Notes: a model not told the origin generated them from the letters alone. Shown: positions 46,058 through 58,167, counted from the stretch's first letter. The stretch: DNA of 64,000 nt from Romanomermis culicivorax (GCA_963922205.1 CAWUHX010000046.1:124001-188000); one strand, 5' to 3'. A program made the numbers and translations.

Positions 46058-48352
46058 ACGGGAGAAATAAAATAATTGCGTAATTTGCCACAATGTGTGA
46101 AACACACATGAAAGGAAAGTGTAGATTTCGTTTGACCCGATTTCGAAAGTTTTCGCAAAAAAGTTTTTGTCAGATTTTTTTCAATTTTATTTTATTGTTG
46201 ATTAAACGTAATTACTACGAGAGGAAGATGACTACACTTTTTCAAAAGGAGGAGTACTGAATATAACGTCAGCAACGGACCTATCACTTCACAAACTGCA
46301 GAACTAAAGACCAGAAATACTGTATCTCAAGTTAAAGCAAAAGTTTTCATGACTTAACACTCACCAAAATTCATGAAGATCAATACTGTAACTGATCGTT
46401 AAAAATGCAAAGGACGAGACTTATTTCACTCTGACTGAACTTCAGCAGCCGGTTCCATGAATATTGCTTTCTGAGAGCCAGTTTAGAGCAGAGACAGAGC
46501 CAGTTTTTTGGCTCGGCTGAGACAATCTCTCGTGGGACGGCTCGGGGTTGGCTCAGAAATTTGCTCACGAGAGCCAAAAAGAGAGCACGATTAGAGCAAA
46601 AAAACAGACAGCACTGCGATAAAAATTTACATCATTTTTTACACCTTAGCGGTTTCCTGATTAATTTTTTTATCTCTTCCATTGATTTAAAGCAATTTTT
46701 GCATGCGTTTCTGTGTTTCTACTAATTTTCTATATGGCTGACTATTTATAAAATGAGTAGTTTAATTTTTCGGCAGAAAATATTGATTTTTCGGCAGAAA
46801 ATGGTGGAAAATGTTAATTTTTAGTTGAAAACGATGAGTTTTAAACAAAAAATGGCGAAAAATATCTTTTTCGTAGTTTAATGCATATTTTTGAACAGAA
46901 AACGATCAAAAATGTAAAATTTTTCTTCAGAATATAATGGTTTCTGAACGAAAAACAATTGCAAATATGAATTTTTTCTAGAAAATGGTGATTTACGAAC
47001 GAAAAATAAAGACAATTGCCAATCTTTGCTAGGTAATAGTCAGATTTGGTTAAAAGTGAAAATTTCTCGCGGAATAAGGACATTTTTTAACCAGAAAAAA
47101 ACGGTTAAAATTATCATTTTCTTGGCAGGGAACTGACAACGTCGGAAAAAAGCGTCAAGAAAGTTAAGCACAAAATTCTTTTATGGAACAAAAAACGGTC
47201 GAAACTTCAGTTTCGGTAAAAAATGGTCTTTTCTGAACAAGAAACCCTCGAAAAAGTCAATTTTTCGATGCAAAACAGAAATTTTCGTACAAAAAAAAAT
47301 CGATAATGTCAGCTCTTCGATAGATAGTGGTCCTTTCCCGAACATAAAACGGTCAAAAATGTCAGTTTTCTGGTCGAAAATGGTGGTTTCTGAACGAGAA
47401 GGTCAAAAGAGTAACTTTTCTGGAACTTAATAGTTATTTCTCAACAAAAATGGCCAAAAATGTCAATTTTTTAATAGAAAATTCCATTTTTCTGGAACAA
47501 TTTTAATCCCTCAACAAAAATCGATCAAACATACCTGTAGTTTGGGGGATTGGGGAGAAAAGGTATCCCCGAAAGTTTCAGTCGTATAGGCAGTTGTCGA
47601 CGATTCCCTCCCCCAACTTCTAGTTGTTGACAGGCCGGAAATCGACCGAAAATAAATATTTTTCGGTGGAAAATCACTTTTTTGAGCAAAAAATTGGTTT
47701 AAGTCCTAATTCCTATCGTTTAAGTCCTAATCCTACAGTCCAAATCCTACTCCTCCAGCTGCAGAAGAACTATATGGTTATCAAGGTCGTTTGATCATTT
47801 TTGGACTTCATCAAACTGATCGGAGTGACCACTTTATCTTTGAATCATTCAGATGATATGCAATGAGCAATTTTGATAAGTACTCACTCACTGAGAAATG
47901 ATGATTAGAAGGACCAGTGGTCGGGTGACCTCTCTACTCAATCCTCTTTTGGTTCAATAGCTTATCGAGTGACCATGGACCACTGACCAGTGATTTGAGT
48001 CATTGAAAGGACCCCTAATAATGACAAAATTCCATTCAACATAATTCTCATCTGTTGTCAAAGAAACCATTAATACCATGCGATTCCGATCCACATTGAG
48101 CTCAACCCAAAACTGATAATTTCAGTTCGAGATTTTCCCCGAGCAGTTCAGGATTTTCCCGAAAATTTCTGAAATCTTCTAGAATTGTGGAATCTTATCA
48201 TAAGTAAAACAAAGTTTAATGAAACACAATCCATGAACAATGCTTACACAAATCGGCGCGGTGAGAAAAGTTACAGTGTGACGTTTCACTGCTGCTTCTT
48301 GTACATCATCATTTTCTAAAGAAAACAACGTATCGACTTTTTGTAATAATAA
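46058..48352. other. Intergenic region with a 70-bp minisatellite
   Basis: No supported gene. The ZP gene promoter should lie just above 46.1 kb. Most of 46.74-47.70 kb is a diverged tandem repeat (separate entry). GAGAGCC repeats at 46470-46600 (GAGAGCCAGTTT, GAGCCAAAAAGAGAGC) form a minor imperfect palindromic cluster. Confidence 0.5.
46745..47700. repeat. Diverged minisatellite, unit about 70 bp
   Basis: Recurring order: AAAAATGTCAATTTTT, then CTGGTAGAAAATGGTG-like, then TTTCTGAACGAAAAACGATC-like. At least ten degenerate units are visible. Confidence 0.65.
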
Positions 48353-51206
48353 TCAACCGAATAGTCCCTTGAAAAAATTGGCCACTTTGTCTATACGATC
48401 GGGATCGACCAACTTTTTGGCCGTTTTGGCGAAAAAATCCACAACACCCGATGCTCGATCGCCTAACGTCGCGTCACTTTTCGACGGCGAAATGGCGTTG
48501 ACGGCAGCATTTTTGGCGTCCACTAAAACTTCCTGGGCGTTCTGCAATATATTGAAGAAGGTACAGTATCATCTTGATTATATTCATCTTGATTACTCTT
48601 TTGAAATAAGGATTGAAAAAAATCAAGATAGTCGACCAATCAGAATTGAGCAAGTTTAATGATCAACATTATACTTCGCCTATCCTTGCCAATGAAAATG
48701 TTTGAAACGAACCAAAGGCGTTGTTCCGCTTCCAATGTTTATACACACTGGCACTCTTCAATCAATGCAGAATTTTGAGGTCAGGACTTACTGGAAGAGC
48801 GCCTTTGATTTTTACGGCGGGTGTGACTACAGGGTGGTTATTTTACACGATTGATCAGACTGGCGTGGTTTTTCATTAAAAAAAATCGTAATTTTTCGGG
48901 ATTTTCGAGAAAAACGGTATTCTTAAAGATGGTTCAAATTTTACAACTTATCAGCTGTTCGACTGTCATTTTCTACCTGCTCAGGAACCTACACATACGA
49001 AAATGTAGATTATTCCCCAAAATTTTATTTTGGGTGGAAAACAGAAATTTTAGAAGTTTCTCTGATAAATCTCGAAGAATAAAGATTGTTATAGAAATCA
49101 ATATGTCCGTCGAATAATCTTGTACTCAAAAATCAAGGGCGCCCTCTTGCATCAGTAGGACCTGGCCGGACAAATCAACTTTGAAGAGCTCTGGTGGTAT
49201 ATATAAACGTAAGAGGCAGACGCCTTAGTTAGTTTCAAGAAATTGTATAAGGCGGAGCACTTGCTCGATTCGGATTGCTCGGCTATCCTGATTTTTTACG
49301 TTTTGATTTCAGAAATCAAGATGATTACTTTTTTGTGATTTACATGATTTCTCGTGTTTTAAATGTTTAAATCGCGTGTGCAATTTAAATTTTTTTGGCA
49401 ATCTTGAATATTGCGATGCAGAGCTTGATTTATGGTATGAAAGTTTTCAATAGGTCATGAGGAACTTAAAACATGTTTTTTTCAAGTGTCGCACTCGTTT
49501 TTTAAGCTACGACCAAAGAATCAAGGGGATCTTCTACTACTCCACGGTTCAGACCTCAGACCTTACAATATTCGTGTTTAATTTCCGACAACGTTGTTTA
49601 ATCTGTGATACCGTAAAAAATTCTTTTTCAGAACATATTTGGACCTTAAGTGTTTATTTAACTGATGATAAATTATCTCAATTAACTATTTTTATCAATG
49701 GACGCTCAATTTTCTGTATTTTGAAACAAAACTGCCTGCTTAGTGTCAATAGGTCATTTGCAGTAAGGTGTCACTTTTTTCACATGGTCATTTTTTATAA
49801 AATTTTTGCGAGTACAGTAGTGCACTGTAGTCGGAAAAAGAAGGCTTTACAGGACTATAGGGTCATATAAGATGAGCCAAAAAAGGCGACCAGTGATGAC
49901 ATTCATAACCTTCGAACGGATGTAGCTTTTATAATGCGGATTGCTGCATTAGAGTGCCCTTTTCGTCTTTGTTATAAAGGCCAAATTCTCTGTTTGTACC
50001 GCTCATGGTTTCTATACAAACAGGAATTTAGTAAAAGTGGTCATTTTTCAAAAACTAAAAGTTGTCCTATTGTGAAAAAAAGTTTTTTAAAGCTGTTTAC
50101 TCACAATTATACTTCAAAAATCACCCAGATTTGTAAGTTAGACTCAATTTAAAGTCAGGAACTTCTATTTTCAATATGGGCAAAATTTCGTAAAAATCAA
50201 GAGCAAAATTAAAACGAAGTCAATTCTGTCATTGACCAGATCAAAAAACGATTAAGATTATTGGTGAAACAGAAAGCAGGACACACTGAAACGGCTCGCT
50301 TGTAGTTTCCAGCTGTTATATGATTCTTATGATTGGATCTATTCTACATTTTCTGTTGTAAAAAATGTTGATTTTTGTCAATTTTTGTCAATTTTTCAAA
50401 TTTGCAAAAAAATTGACGTTTAGTATTTTTGATTTTAGTCAGTCAATATTCGAGGAATCTGGCTGAAACCTTGAACTTTTCATGCCCGATTTTTTATCTA
50501 TCGACGGCAGGAAAAGCTATAAAAGTCAATACCGGTCGCCTATTTTCTGGCTCACCTTGTATAGGTTATATACATATAAGACGCGCTTTTAGGGGCTTTT
50601 CGTCGCTTAGTAGAGGCAACATTCATTGCACAAGCTAGATTCTACCTGACAAAGCAGAACTTGTTCAGCTACCTACCCATGCTAACTGGGCTGAGTGGAG
50701 CCTGACAAAAAGTGCTTCAAGCTTGCATACACGATTTATTGTACCATGAGTACAAAAGCTATCAGAAATCGGATCACACCCGAGATCGAACTTGGTTTCC
50801 GAAAATTGAAGTTGGAGGTGATAACCATTTTCACTAAGATGGCCTCCTACATCGAACATGCTTATTTTTTCCTCACCTCTGTAATACTTTTTTGTCCTTT
50901 GGGAGGGTCGACAGCCTCCCTCGTTCCATTGGCCACCGTATCAATGAGATAGTGCGCCTTTTGTACCCATACGGAGGGCGTTGAACCATCATCGCCGCTG
51001 GTGCCACCTGCTACGTAATTTTTCAACGATTCGGCCCAGCTGCCCACATAGCCGCTGATGACTTTTCCCACCGGGTGACCCCCATCTGCCTCGTCCTGTT
51101 TACGTTGGTCGCCGCCGTTGTCGTCGTAGGCCAGCAAGGTCGGCGAGGTGAGGAGTAGCCTAGCATGGGCAAGAAGGAAGAGAAATAAAATCCAAAACGT
51201 CAACAT
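48353..51206 (-). CDS. Uncharacterised secreted protein, 2 exons
   Basis: Predicted 172-residue secreted protein. Exons on the minus strand are 51206-50877 and 48541-48353, joined in phase 0 (donor GTGAGG, acceptor TATTGCAG). It begins with a signal peptide (MLTFWILFLFLLAHA). The mature part is hydrophilic, rich in Gly, Asp, Lys and Ala, with no cysteine. The second exon is predicted to be mainly amphipathic helix and ends Phe-Phe-Lys-Gly-Leu-Phe-Gly-stop. Exons have much higher GC than the intron, supporting real coding sequence. The 2.3-kb intron contains mariner element B. A small piece near 48793-48827 looks exon-like but is out of phase and was left out. No family recognised. Confidence 0.65.
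49868..50559 (+). mobile_element. Mariner/Tc1-like non-autonomous element B
   Basis: Related to element A but inverted relative to it. The right end GGCTCACCTTG and the partly decayed left end (TAAGATGAGCCAAAAAAGGC) are flanked by TA. The open segment 50219-50305 reads NSVIDQIKKRLRLLVKQKAG-His-Thr and ends at a stop, the same transposase tail as in A. It lies inside the intron of the 48.4-51.2 kb gene, on the antisense strand. Confidence 0.78.
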
Positions 51207-54200
51207 TGGTTAGAAAAATTTCTTTGCTGAATAAATAATGACTGGTGCAATAGTTTTGGATGACGAATGAACATCTTTTAGAAGGGTAGAGCAAATTATT
51301 TCACTTTAACAAGAGTCGATTGTTTGTATTGTTGGTGACTAATAGAATGACCTTGATGAGAAACTGTGCTCTGGTCTATACTATCTGGTTAGTTTAGTGT
51401 ATATAATGATTTATGAGACATCAGATGGAAAAGAACCAGCAACACATGAAAAAAGTAACTTTAGAATCTTGAATACAGAGGACCCAGAGGTTTGAAAGTA
51501 AATTTTTCCAGAATCAACGAGGTCGTTGAAACTGAACGTAAGTCTATTTTTCTTGAAGGGCTTCCAAATAATGAAAGTGGAAAGCAAGTAGTATTTAACA
51601 TTTTTGTGATTTTCTGATAAACAAAATATCATGTAGAGCTGGAAATTTGTGAGCATACTGATGTAACCTTTAGCGATTTTTCGAGTGAAAAATTTTACAG
51701 TAAGACCTTTATGTAAACGATTTCGACTACAGTACTGATTTGTGTCACTTTTGTATCTGGAAGCATTTTATAAAAAACAGGCCGTAGTTCTATAATTTTA
51801 TTTTATTGTTGAATCCTCTAGATAACTTATTGTATAATGTATGTTAAAGTTTATATGTAAATTAGATTTTGGGGCCCACGATGCTCTCATTTAAAGAGAT
51901 TGTATGAGTTATAACATCATATACTGTAACATCTCCGATGTTATAACATATCTCGTGTTATAACATACCTCATGTCATAATATATCCCATGTTAAAACAT
52001 ATACCATGTTACAATATTTGTTATAACGTATCTTATATTATGCAAAATATATTTTAACAATGACTTATGTCATAACATATAAAAAAAGTTGTTTTTTTCA
52101 AAAAAATTTCTTAATCGAAGCCATATGTTATATTCTTATAACTTATTCCTATTGTTAATCAGGCGGCTATATTTAGTATGTTGCGACAAATATAACATGG
52201 CATATGTTATTACATGGGATATTTTATAACATGGGATATGTTATAGTATGTGCTATGTTATAACATTTATATCCTTCAACATGGTATATGTTATGACGTG
52301 GGACATGTTATAACATGAGACAGCCCCATGTTACACCATTCTGCCATGTTATAACATACCCTGTGTTATATCCTACCCGATGTTATAACTTGGTATATGT
52401 TTTAACATTGTATATGGTATAACATTGTATATGTTATAACATTGTGGTACAACATAGGGTATATTATAAGATATGATATTTATGTTATAACATGTCAGTA
52501 TGTGTTATAACATGTCAGTATGTGTTATAACATGTCAGTATGTGTTATAACATGTCAGTATGTGTTATAACATGTCAGTATGTGTTATAACATGTCAGTT
52601 ATGTTATAATATGTCAGTATCGAAAAAATACGAGAAAAAAATTTTTGTGTATGTTCTAACATAGGATGATGTTATAACATAGGACTATATTATAACATGT
52701 CAGTATGATAAAACATGTAGAAAAATGAAAATTTTTAGTCTTATGCGACATACGATTCAGTCAGAGATGCCAAAAATATGAAACAGCACTTGCATTTCAC
52801 TATTGATATTCACAAGCATTTCAAGAAAAACGAACTATGTAATGTTTTCCAAAAGTAGCAAACTTTGACACTTATGTTTGAATACCTTGCAGACGTCATT
52901 TTCCAAAAACTAATTACAAATCGGCGTTTCAGCTTCATTTAGGTTCTAAAACACCAATTTCTGATTCGTGGTCGATCAGCGTGAAGATCTTATGAACAAT
53001 GTGCTTATACCCTAGTCAGCGATTTTTCAAGGATTATACCGTCCAAAATTCAAAAAATTACCATTTCGTGCGCCTAAAAGTCCGAAAAATGGCTAGAAAA
53101 ATAACAATGGTTGTTAAAAACAAAATGTTCCTTTATTGCGCGAAATGACAAAAAACGAAATTTTGTTCAAAAATAACTATTTTTCTCCAAAAAGTAAATT
53201 TTTCCTCTGTAAAAACATCGAAAATCGGCATTTCATTTGGGAAAATAGAGGCTGAAATGATATGATGGCCGAAAAGACTCAAGCAATCAAAATAATAGTG
53301 GATATATCGAGTCTCCACCCCACTCGTGACCGATTCGATTCAGCGGATGAAATGGCAGCGTGACTGATGAGGCACGATGACTTTAACACAACGCCTCTCG
53401 GCAAAGACAATCAATCAAGAGTAACTCAGACACGCCCATTTCTGGTTTTGGACCAATCGTAGCGTCGTCACGCGATTAAAAATGCTGATTGGATGAAATG
53501 TCTGTTGAAACCGTGAACCCGTTTCAATTTTGAGTGTTAGTTTTCTGTAATATGACGATTCATAATTTGTCAAAAAAACGTAAAATTATGAATACTCCTG
53601 CTCTCCGCTTTTATGATTTAGATGCATTTCAAAAAACATACATAATCAAAATTTCCATGATGATTAGCAGAACTTTGAGTAGTCGTTTAGCCTGGAATAT
53701 GAATTGAAAAAATTGCATAAAAGATTTATCTTCAATGATTTTTTATTTATGAAAGTTGTTAAAGATGTCTGAATTATTTAGTCGTGTACCCAGTTTTTCC
53801 ACTAAGGATGTTCTTGATCATTTTATTCGAAACTGCTAGATGCACTTATAAGATCTGAAATAGGAAACTGGGGTTTGAAACAGGGTGTCCCAACACATTT
53901 CTGAGAATTGAGGACGAATTTTTGCATGATTTTATGTGTTTTCAAATGCATATCTAATGACGATCCTACCCGCTTCACAATGCCTCATCCTGAGACTGTG
54001 TTTCGAATTTTCGAATAATCAAATTTTCGAAAAGCAATATCTCTGTTGTGAATTGTTTAAGCATAATTCAACCTACATACTACGCTTGAGAAGCTCTCCT
54101 TGAAAATGTCACTGAAAATATCATTGGAAAAAAATTGAAAAATTGAAAAAATGGGAAAATAAAATTTTTCATAATGCTCGGTATCGAACAGAAATACACT

Positions 54201-54450
54201 GTGAAACAATGGAAACACGAATGAAAAAATAGAAAAATCACACTTGACAAACATACAATAAGGTGATTCGAGTAAATTTATAACAAACACAGGCTAAAAA
54301 TGCAAAAAATCGTTATTCTATTATCTGTTTTCATGCTTTTTCAAGACCAGAACTAGAACTAGAAAGCAAAGTTAGAATTTCATCTTTTTTTGAAATTTTT
54401 TGAGAAACCATAAAATCATATCAAGTTAGAACTTTGGCAGCCAATTTATC
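51207..54450. other. Intergenic region with palindromic satellite
   Basis: No supported gene. The satellite at 51.9-52.7 kb has its own entry. A less AT-rich patch at 53320-53520 contains GACCAATCG and TGATTGG (CCAAT on both strands) and an ACACGCCC box, which could be a promoter, but no adjacent coding exon was found. Minus frames at 53318-53133 and 54290-54057 have no support. Confidence 0.45.
51915..52725. repeat. TGTTATAACA palindromic satellite
   Basis: Dozens of copies of the 10-bp palindrome TGTTATAACA and variants, spaced about 18-25 bp. A clean tandem core lies at about 52490-52612, with a 20-bp unit CATGTCAGTATGTGTTATAA repeated six to seven times. Confidence 0.9.
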
Positions 54451-55453
54451 GGGTAGGAATCGCGCAGTTGGTTCAAAAGCGCAGCGAAATGTTCAAAAGC
54501 GCAGTCAATGCAAATGGGTTCAAAAGCGCAGTCAGTGGAAAACTATTCCACAATAGTTTAAAGGGTCAAAAGCGCCGGCAACAGTTAGCTACAGATAAAA
54601 TTTCACCAAAAAATTGATATAAATTTTTCGTAAACTGAGTGGCCATGCTACACGACAATAAAACTTTAAAAATGCATCTCATTAAGAAAAAAAAGTCGTT
54701 TTTTGGCCCCTTTTTGAGTGCTTCCAGAAATAGACAACTTGTACATGGTGCTAAGTTCACAAAAGCGTTGTCGACTGTTGTTCCATAGTTTGTAAAATCG
54801 TTCTTGTCAATTCGCTCGGAATTGTACCATTCCAATGAATTTCGGTGAAGCGAGCTATGTGTTAAATTATTCTCTGAAAACCAAGATTCTTTCGTATGCA
54901 AATCCTTTAAATTCGAATCAATTTTACCAATTTCGTAAAAAATCACAGCAAGTTTTGAGAACCATCGGTGAACTTAACGAATATTGGCTTAGTTGGGAAT
55001 GCGAAAAAATTTTGAAAAGTCGTGGAAAAGAAGATAATGAATTATATTCAACAATTACCGGTTGCAATAATGATACAATTTTGAAAAATCCAATGATTGG
55101 GCATCACAGCGATTGCGATTACAGAAATTTTGGCGCCGTGAATGCCAGGCAATTGGACCGTGAGGCCATGGAAAAATGTGCCAAGGTTGGCTATGTTGGC
55201 AATGTAGAAATAAAATCGACTTTGATGACAGAACTATAAACCTGCAAATTATACATACACATGTCACCTGAAAAGCAAAATTATGCATTATATCTGCAAT
55301 TTGCAAGTTCCGAAGCAACGTTTATGCTAACAAAACATTTGACTGCGCTTTTGAAACTTTTGGCTGCGCTTTTGATGCTCCTGCGCTATTGAAACAACTG
55401 GCTGCGCTTTTGAAGCAACTGCGCTTTTGAACTGACTGCGCTTTGACCCCCAA
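54451..55453 (+). mobile_element. MULE (Mutator-like) non-autonomous element
   Basis: A 10-bp target duplication CCAATTTATC flanks the element (54441-54450 and 55454-55463). Both ends carry tandem, inverted subterminal repeats of CAAAAGCGCAGTC: at least three copies at the left, and at least five as GACTGCGCTTTTGAA-like forms at the right. The 9-11-bp duplication and GGG-type ends fit the Mutator superfamily. It encloses one open frame (next entry). Confidence 0.75.
54835..55239 (+). CDS. MULE-carried ORF with FLYWCH-like zinc finger
   Basis: A single 134-residue frame entirely inside the MULE-like element. A Tyr-Trp-Leu-Ser-Trp-Glu-Cys segment, a later Thr-Gly-Cys, and Gly-His-His-Ser-Asp-Cys-Asp followed by an Arg/Glu/Ala-rich helix resemble the FLYWCH zinc finger and the linker that precede the catalytic domain in many MULE transposases. 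The spacing is not canonical and one Cys/His pair is uncertain. There is no DDE domain. It may be a stand-alone DNA-binding remnant, possibly still expressed, or a chance-open relic. Confidence 0.45.
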   Translation: MNFGEASYVLNYSLKTKILSYANPLNSNQFYQFRKKSQQVLRTIGELNEYWLSWECEKILKSRGKEDNELYSTITGCNNDTILKNPMIGHHSDCDYRNFGAVNARQLDREAMEKCAKVGYVGNVEIKSTLMTEL

Positions 55454-56104
55454 CCAATTTATCAGCTAGCTCTGAGAAATCCTTTAGTAGAAAACTCAGG
55501 AAGATGCCTTGTGTGTTGAAGATTTTTAAGGTAACAATTGTCTTGAGTTTTCAAATTTGTGAGTAAAATGGAGAAATACTCTAGAATTTTTTCTATTAGA
55601 ATCTCCTACAAAATTTAAACTGGAAGGCATGTATTACTCCATATTTTTGTATTTCTGCCAGTTGATGAGATCAAACATTTCGAGGCAAGCATACTGGGCA
55701 TTGCTGCGATTTCTGTAGAGCGCTGAAGAAGCAATCTACAGGAAACGCAAATGGAGTTGTCGCATTATACAGATAGCATAGATCAAACTCATATATAAAT
55801 GATCTCATTTGCTATGGATGACGTTTTTTGCGCAAGTGTGTAAACTTAGGCGGTCAGGAATGCAGATCTATAGTTTACTGTAAACGTGAATCCAGAATCA
55901 CACCATCACGCGCAGTTTTTTTTGGTGCCAAAACATGGTTAAAAACATAGTTTCTGGAAAAATTTTTTTCTTGGAATAATGGCACAAAGAATTTTGAGCG
56001 TTTGTGCCAATTGGAACAAAATTTTTGGCTGGTCAAACCTTAAATTTTCTTGATTTTTAAACGTTTCAGGAGCAGAAAAGGCAGAAAATTTGTCAAACCA
56101 ATGT
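55454..56104. repeat. Flank with GTGCCAAAACATGG repeat segment
   Basis: The segment 55925-56090 is repeated at 56283-56425 on the same strand, with shared GTGCCAAAACATGGTT, GAGCGTTTGTGCCAATTGG and TTTTGGCTGGTCAAAC. A third partial copy (GTGCCAATTGGCACAAA) is at 59175-59225. The two main copies flank G-run element copy 2. The rest shows nothing notable. Confidence 0.6.
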
Positions 56105-56275
56105 CATACCTGTACTTGGAGGGGGCTGGGGGGACCCCCCAACTTGGTCAATCATGTACCCAACATCATCCGATTCCCCCAACCCCTCCTCAGTTTGGAA
56201 AAAATTGAAAAAATTTGCAAAAAAGTGTATGTTTTTTGGGAAAAATTTCGACTTTTTTCGACCCCATCAGTGTTT
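56105..56275 (+). mobile_element. G-run small element, copy 2 (truncated)
   Basis: Starts TCATACCTGTACTTGG. It shares the GTTTGGAAAAAATTGAAAA and GGGAAAAATTTCGACTTTTT interior with the other copies, then breaks into the GTGCCAAAAC repeat instead of the expected CAACTGG...ACAGGTAT end. Confidence 0.65.
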
Positions 56276-56430
56276 TTTTTTGTGCCAAAACATGGTTTTT
56301 GGCACAAAAAAAATTGGAATGGCACAAAAAATTTTGAGCGTTTGTGCCAATTGGCACAAATTTTTTGGCTGGTCAAACATTAAATTTCCTTGATTTTTAG
56401 GCGTTTTAGGGGCTGAAAATGCAAAAAATT

Positions 56431-56449
56431 TTCGGCGCGAAGCGCCGAA
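56431..56449. repeat. GC hairpin TTCGGCGC/GCGCCGAA
   Basis: Eight-base arms with a 3-nt loop, directly left of host repeat D copy 1. A similar GGCGC-TAC-GCGCC hairpin is at 61629-61641 near the right side of copy 2. The position suggests an element terminus, for example a Helitron-like 3' hairpin, but the expected CTRR end is not seen. Confidence 0.5.
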
Positions 56450-57324
56450 TCAATGAATATAATATTTCCTATTCGTATATTTGACCCGAACGCAAACGAC
56501 TTCTTTTCGAACAATGTATTAGTATCGTTGCAGCAAATTTTATAGGCTGTCAAGACTGATGAGTGAAAAAAAAATTCTGAATAAGGTAAAGTGGGGTAAC
56601 TTTGGTCAAAATCGAGTCAATTCGACTTCTCCAACATATAACTTTTTATACATAGGGGAATTCGTAAAAATGTTTCATGGAACTCATATGTCAATAATGT
56701 CAGACAAATCGATTAAACACATCATTTTATAAGTAGCATGCAGATTTAACGTACCATTGATCGTTGAAAAGAGCTCACTTTTTGACCAATGTTACCCACC
56801 ATGGTGGTCAACTTTGGTCGCCATTATAATTTCTGTTCAAGTTACTTTTTCGACAAGTAAAATCGTTATATCTAACCACAGATAGAACGTAACAAAACAA
56901 ATTTTGGATATGAGGTAACATAGCTATCGACCTTTATTGTCACAAAATTTCAGCTGAAAACGATGAATATCATCAACAGCAAAAAAGTTTTCGTAAATCT
57001 ACTCCCAGCTGTCCCTATGGTGGGTGACTTTGGTCAATTGACCTAAAAAAGTACCTGACGTGAAAAATATTGAGTTATTCAGATACAGCAGGTTAAGAGG
57101 TACATGAAAATATCAATATGGATGAAAATAAAAATATCAATCGTTCAAAATTTATTAACGAAAAAAAATTAACGTGTCGACCAATGTTACCCACCAATGG
57201 GTGGGTTGGGTGGGTAACATTGGTCGACACACAAAAATATGAGGTACACTAAAACAATGATAAATGTGCATTTTCATGATCAAAATACATGATATTGACC
57301 AAATTCAAAGGAAGATTAATTGTT

Positions 57325-57720
57325 ATGAGTAACACAAACTTGACAAATAAAATTACCAGTGGGATCAAAATCATCAGATAAACAGTTACCACATATCCAC
57401 CCATCACATCCACAGCACGCCCAGTCTTTTTTGTACTTTTTCTTGTAAATTGTCTATTGAATACAGCAAATGGGACACACATTAGTGTTTCTAGCTTTTT
57501 TCGCTTCTTTCAATTCTTTCAGCTGAGCACTGACTTCTGGTTCCATCAAAGATTGGCTAAGCGCATGACAAAGACGTTTTCTGGACTTTTTCGACTCGTT
57601 TTTTTCGCATGTACCATCTGGAGATACTTGATGACACTGGCCGTCATACGTCTCGATGGTGTAACCTCATTGATGGCTGATGCCAACGATGTGGGCATTT
57701 CTGAAAATTTTAGATATCAT
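57325..57720 (-). pseudogene. Pogo-like transposase C-terminal remnant with zinc finger
   Basis: Minus-strand reading, frameshifted, gives a Ser/Arg/Lys-rich tail, then Asn-Val-Cys-Pro-Ile-Cys-Cys, then Cys-Gly-Cys-Asp-Gly-Trp-Ile-Cys-Gly-Asn-Cys and Phe-Ile-Cys-Gln-Val-Cys. This is the PHD-like cysteine pattern found at the C-terminus of many pogo/jerky-type transposases. Stops and frame changes separate the pieces, and the catalytic DDE domain is missing. Confidence 0.6.
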
Positions 57721-57999
57721 TCCTCTGTAAATTTTGTAACAAAAGTACATACTTTCAAACGTTGAAGTCGATGACGGAAAAGACAGCGCTGATAAATTTT
57801 GTTGTACTACAATTGTTGTACTATTATCTGCAATAATTTAGTATTTAATCGCATATAAATGTTCAAAAGTGTCTACAAGGTACCGTTTGATAGTGGACTG
57901 AATAACAAAGAAGCCGATGTATTTTTGGACAAGTTCAGTTTCTCTAAAAACAAATTATCATTGAGTAATTTAGTGTGGTTTTAGAAAATATACTTACTG

Positions 58000-58167
58000 T
58001 CAGATTACTTTGTTTTGTAATGTTCCATGTGGAATATTGTAAACACGAGCTGCTGTTTGAATTTTTGACCCGTTTCGAACGACCTCGATGGCCTTTTCGA
58101 AATCTTCTGTTAAGTAATTAGTCAGGTATTTGCGCGCATCAGGCTTTCTTCTGTAATGCCTGACCAT
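58000..58167 (-). pseudogene. Pogo-like transposase N-terminal HTH (psq-type) remnant
   Basis: From Met at 58167 the frame reads MVRHYRRKPDARKY, then a helix (Thr-Glu-Asp-Phe-Glu-Lys-Ala-Ile-Glu-Val-Val-Arg-Asn-Gly) and Ala-Ala-Arg-Val-Tyr-Asn-Ile-Pro-His-Gly-Thr-Leu. This is the pipsqueak/CENP-B-type helix-turn-helix that starts pogo-superfamily transposases. It ends soon after, and about 500 bp separate it from the C-terminal remnant. Confidence 0.78.

Noticed and set aside
48793-48827. Exon-like 35-nt piece (minus) with a GTAAGT donor in the intron of the 172-aa secreted gene
   Set aside because: Its length is not a multiple of three although both flanking exons are in phase 0.
51915-52725. 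CRISPR-like array
   Set aside because: The short palindromes are separated by non-unique, related AT-rich sequence, and the contig is eukaryotic.
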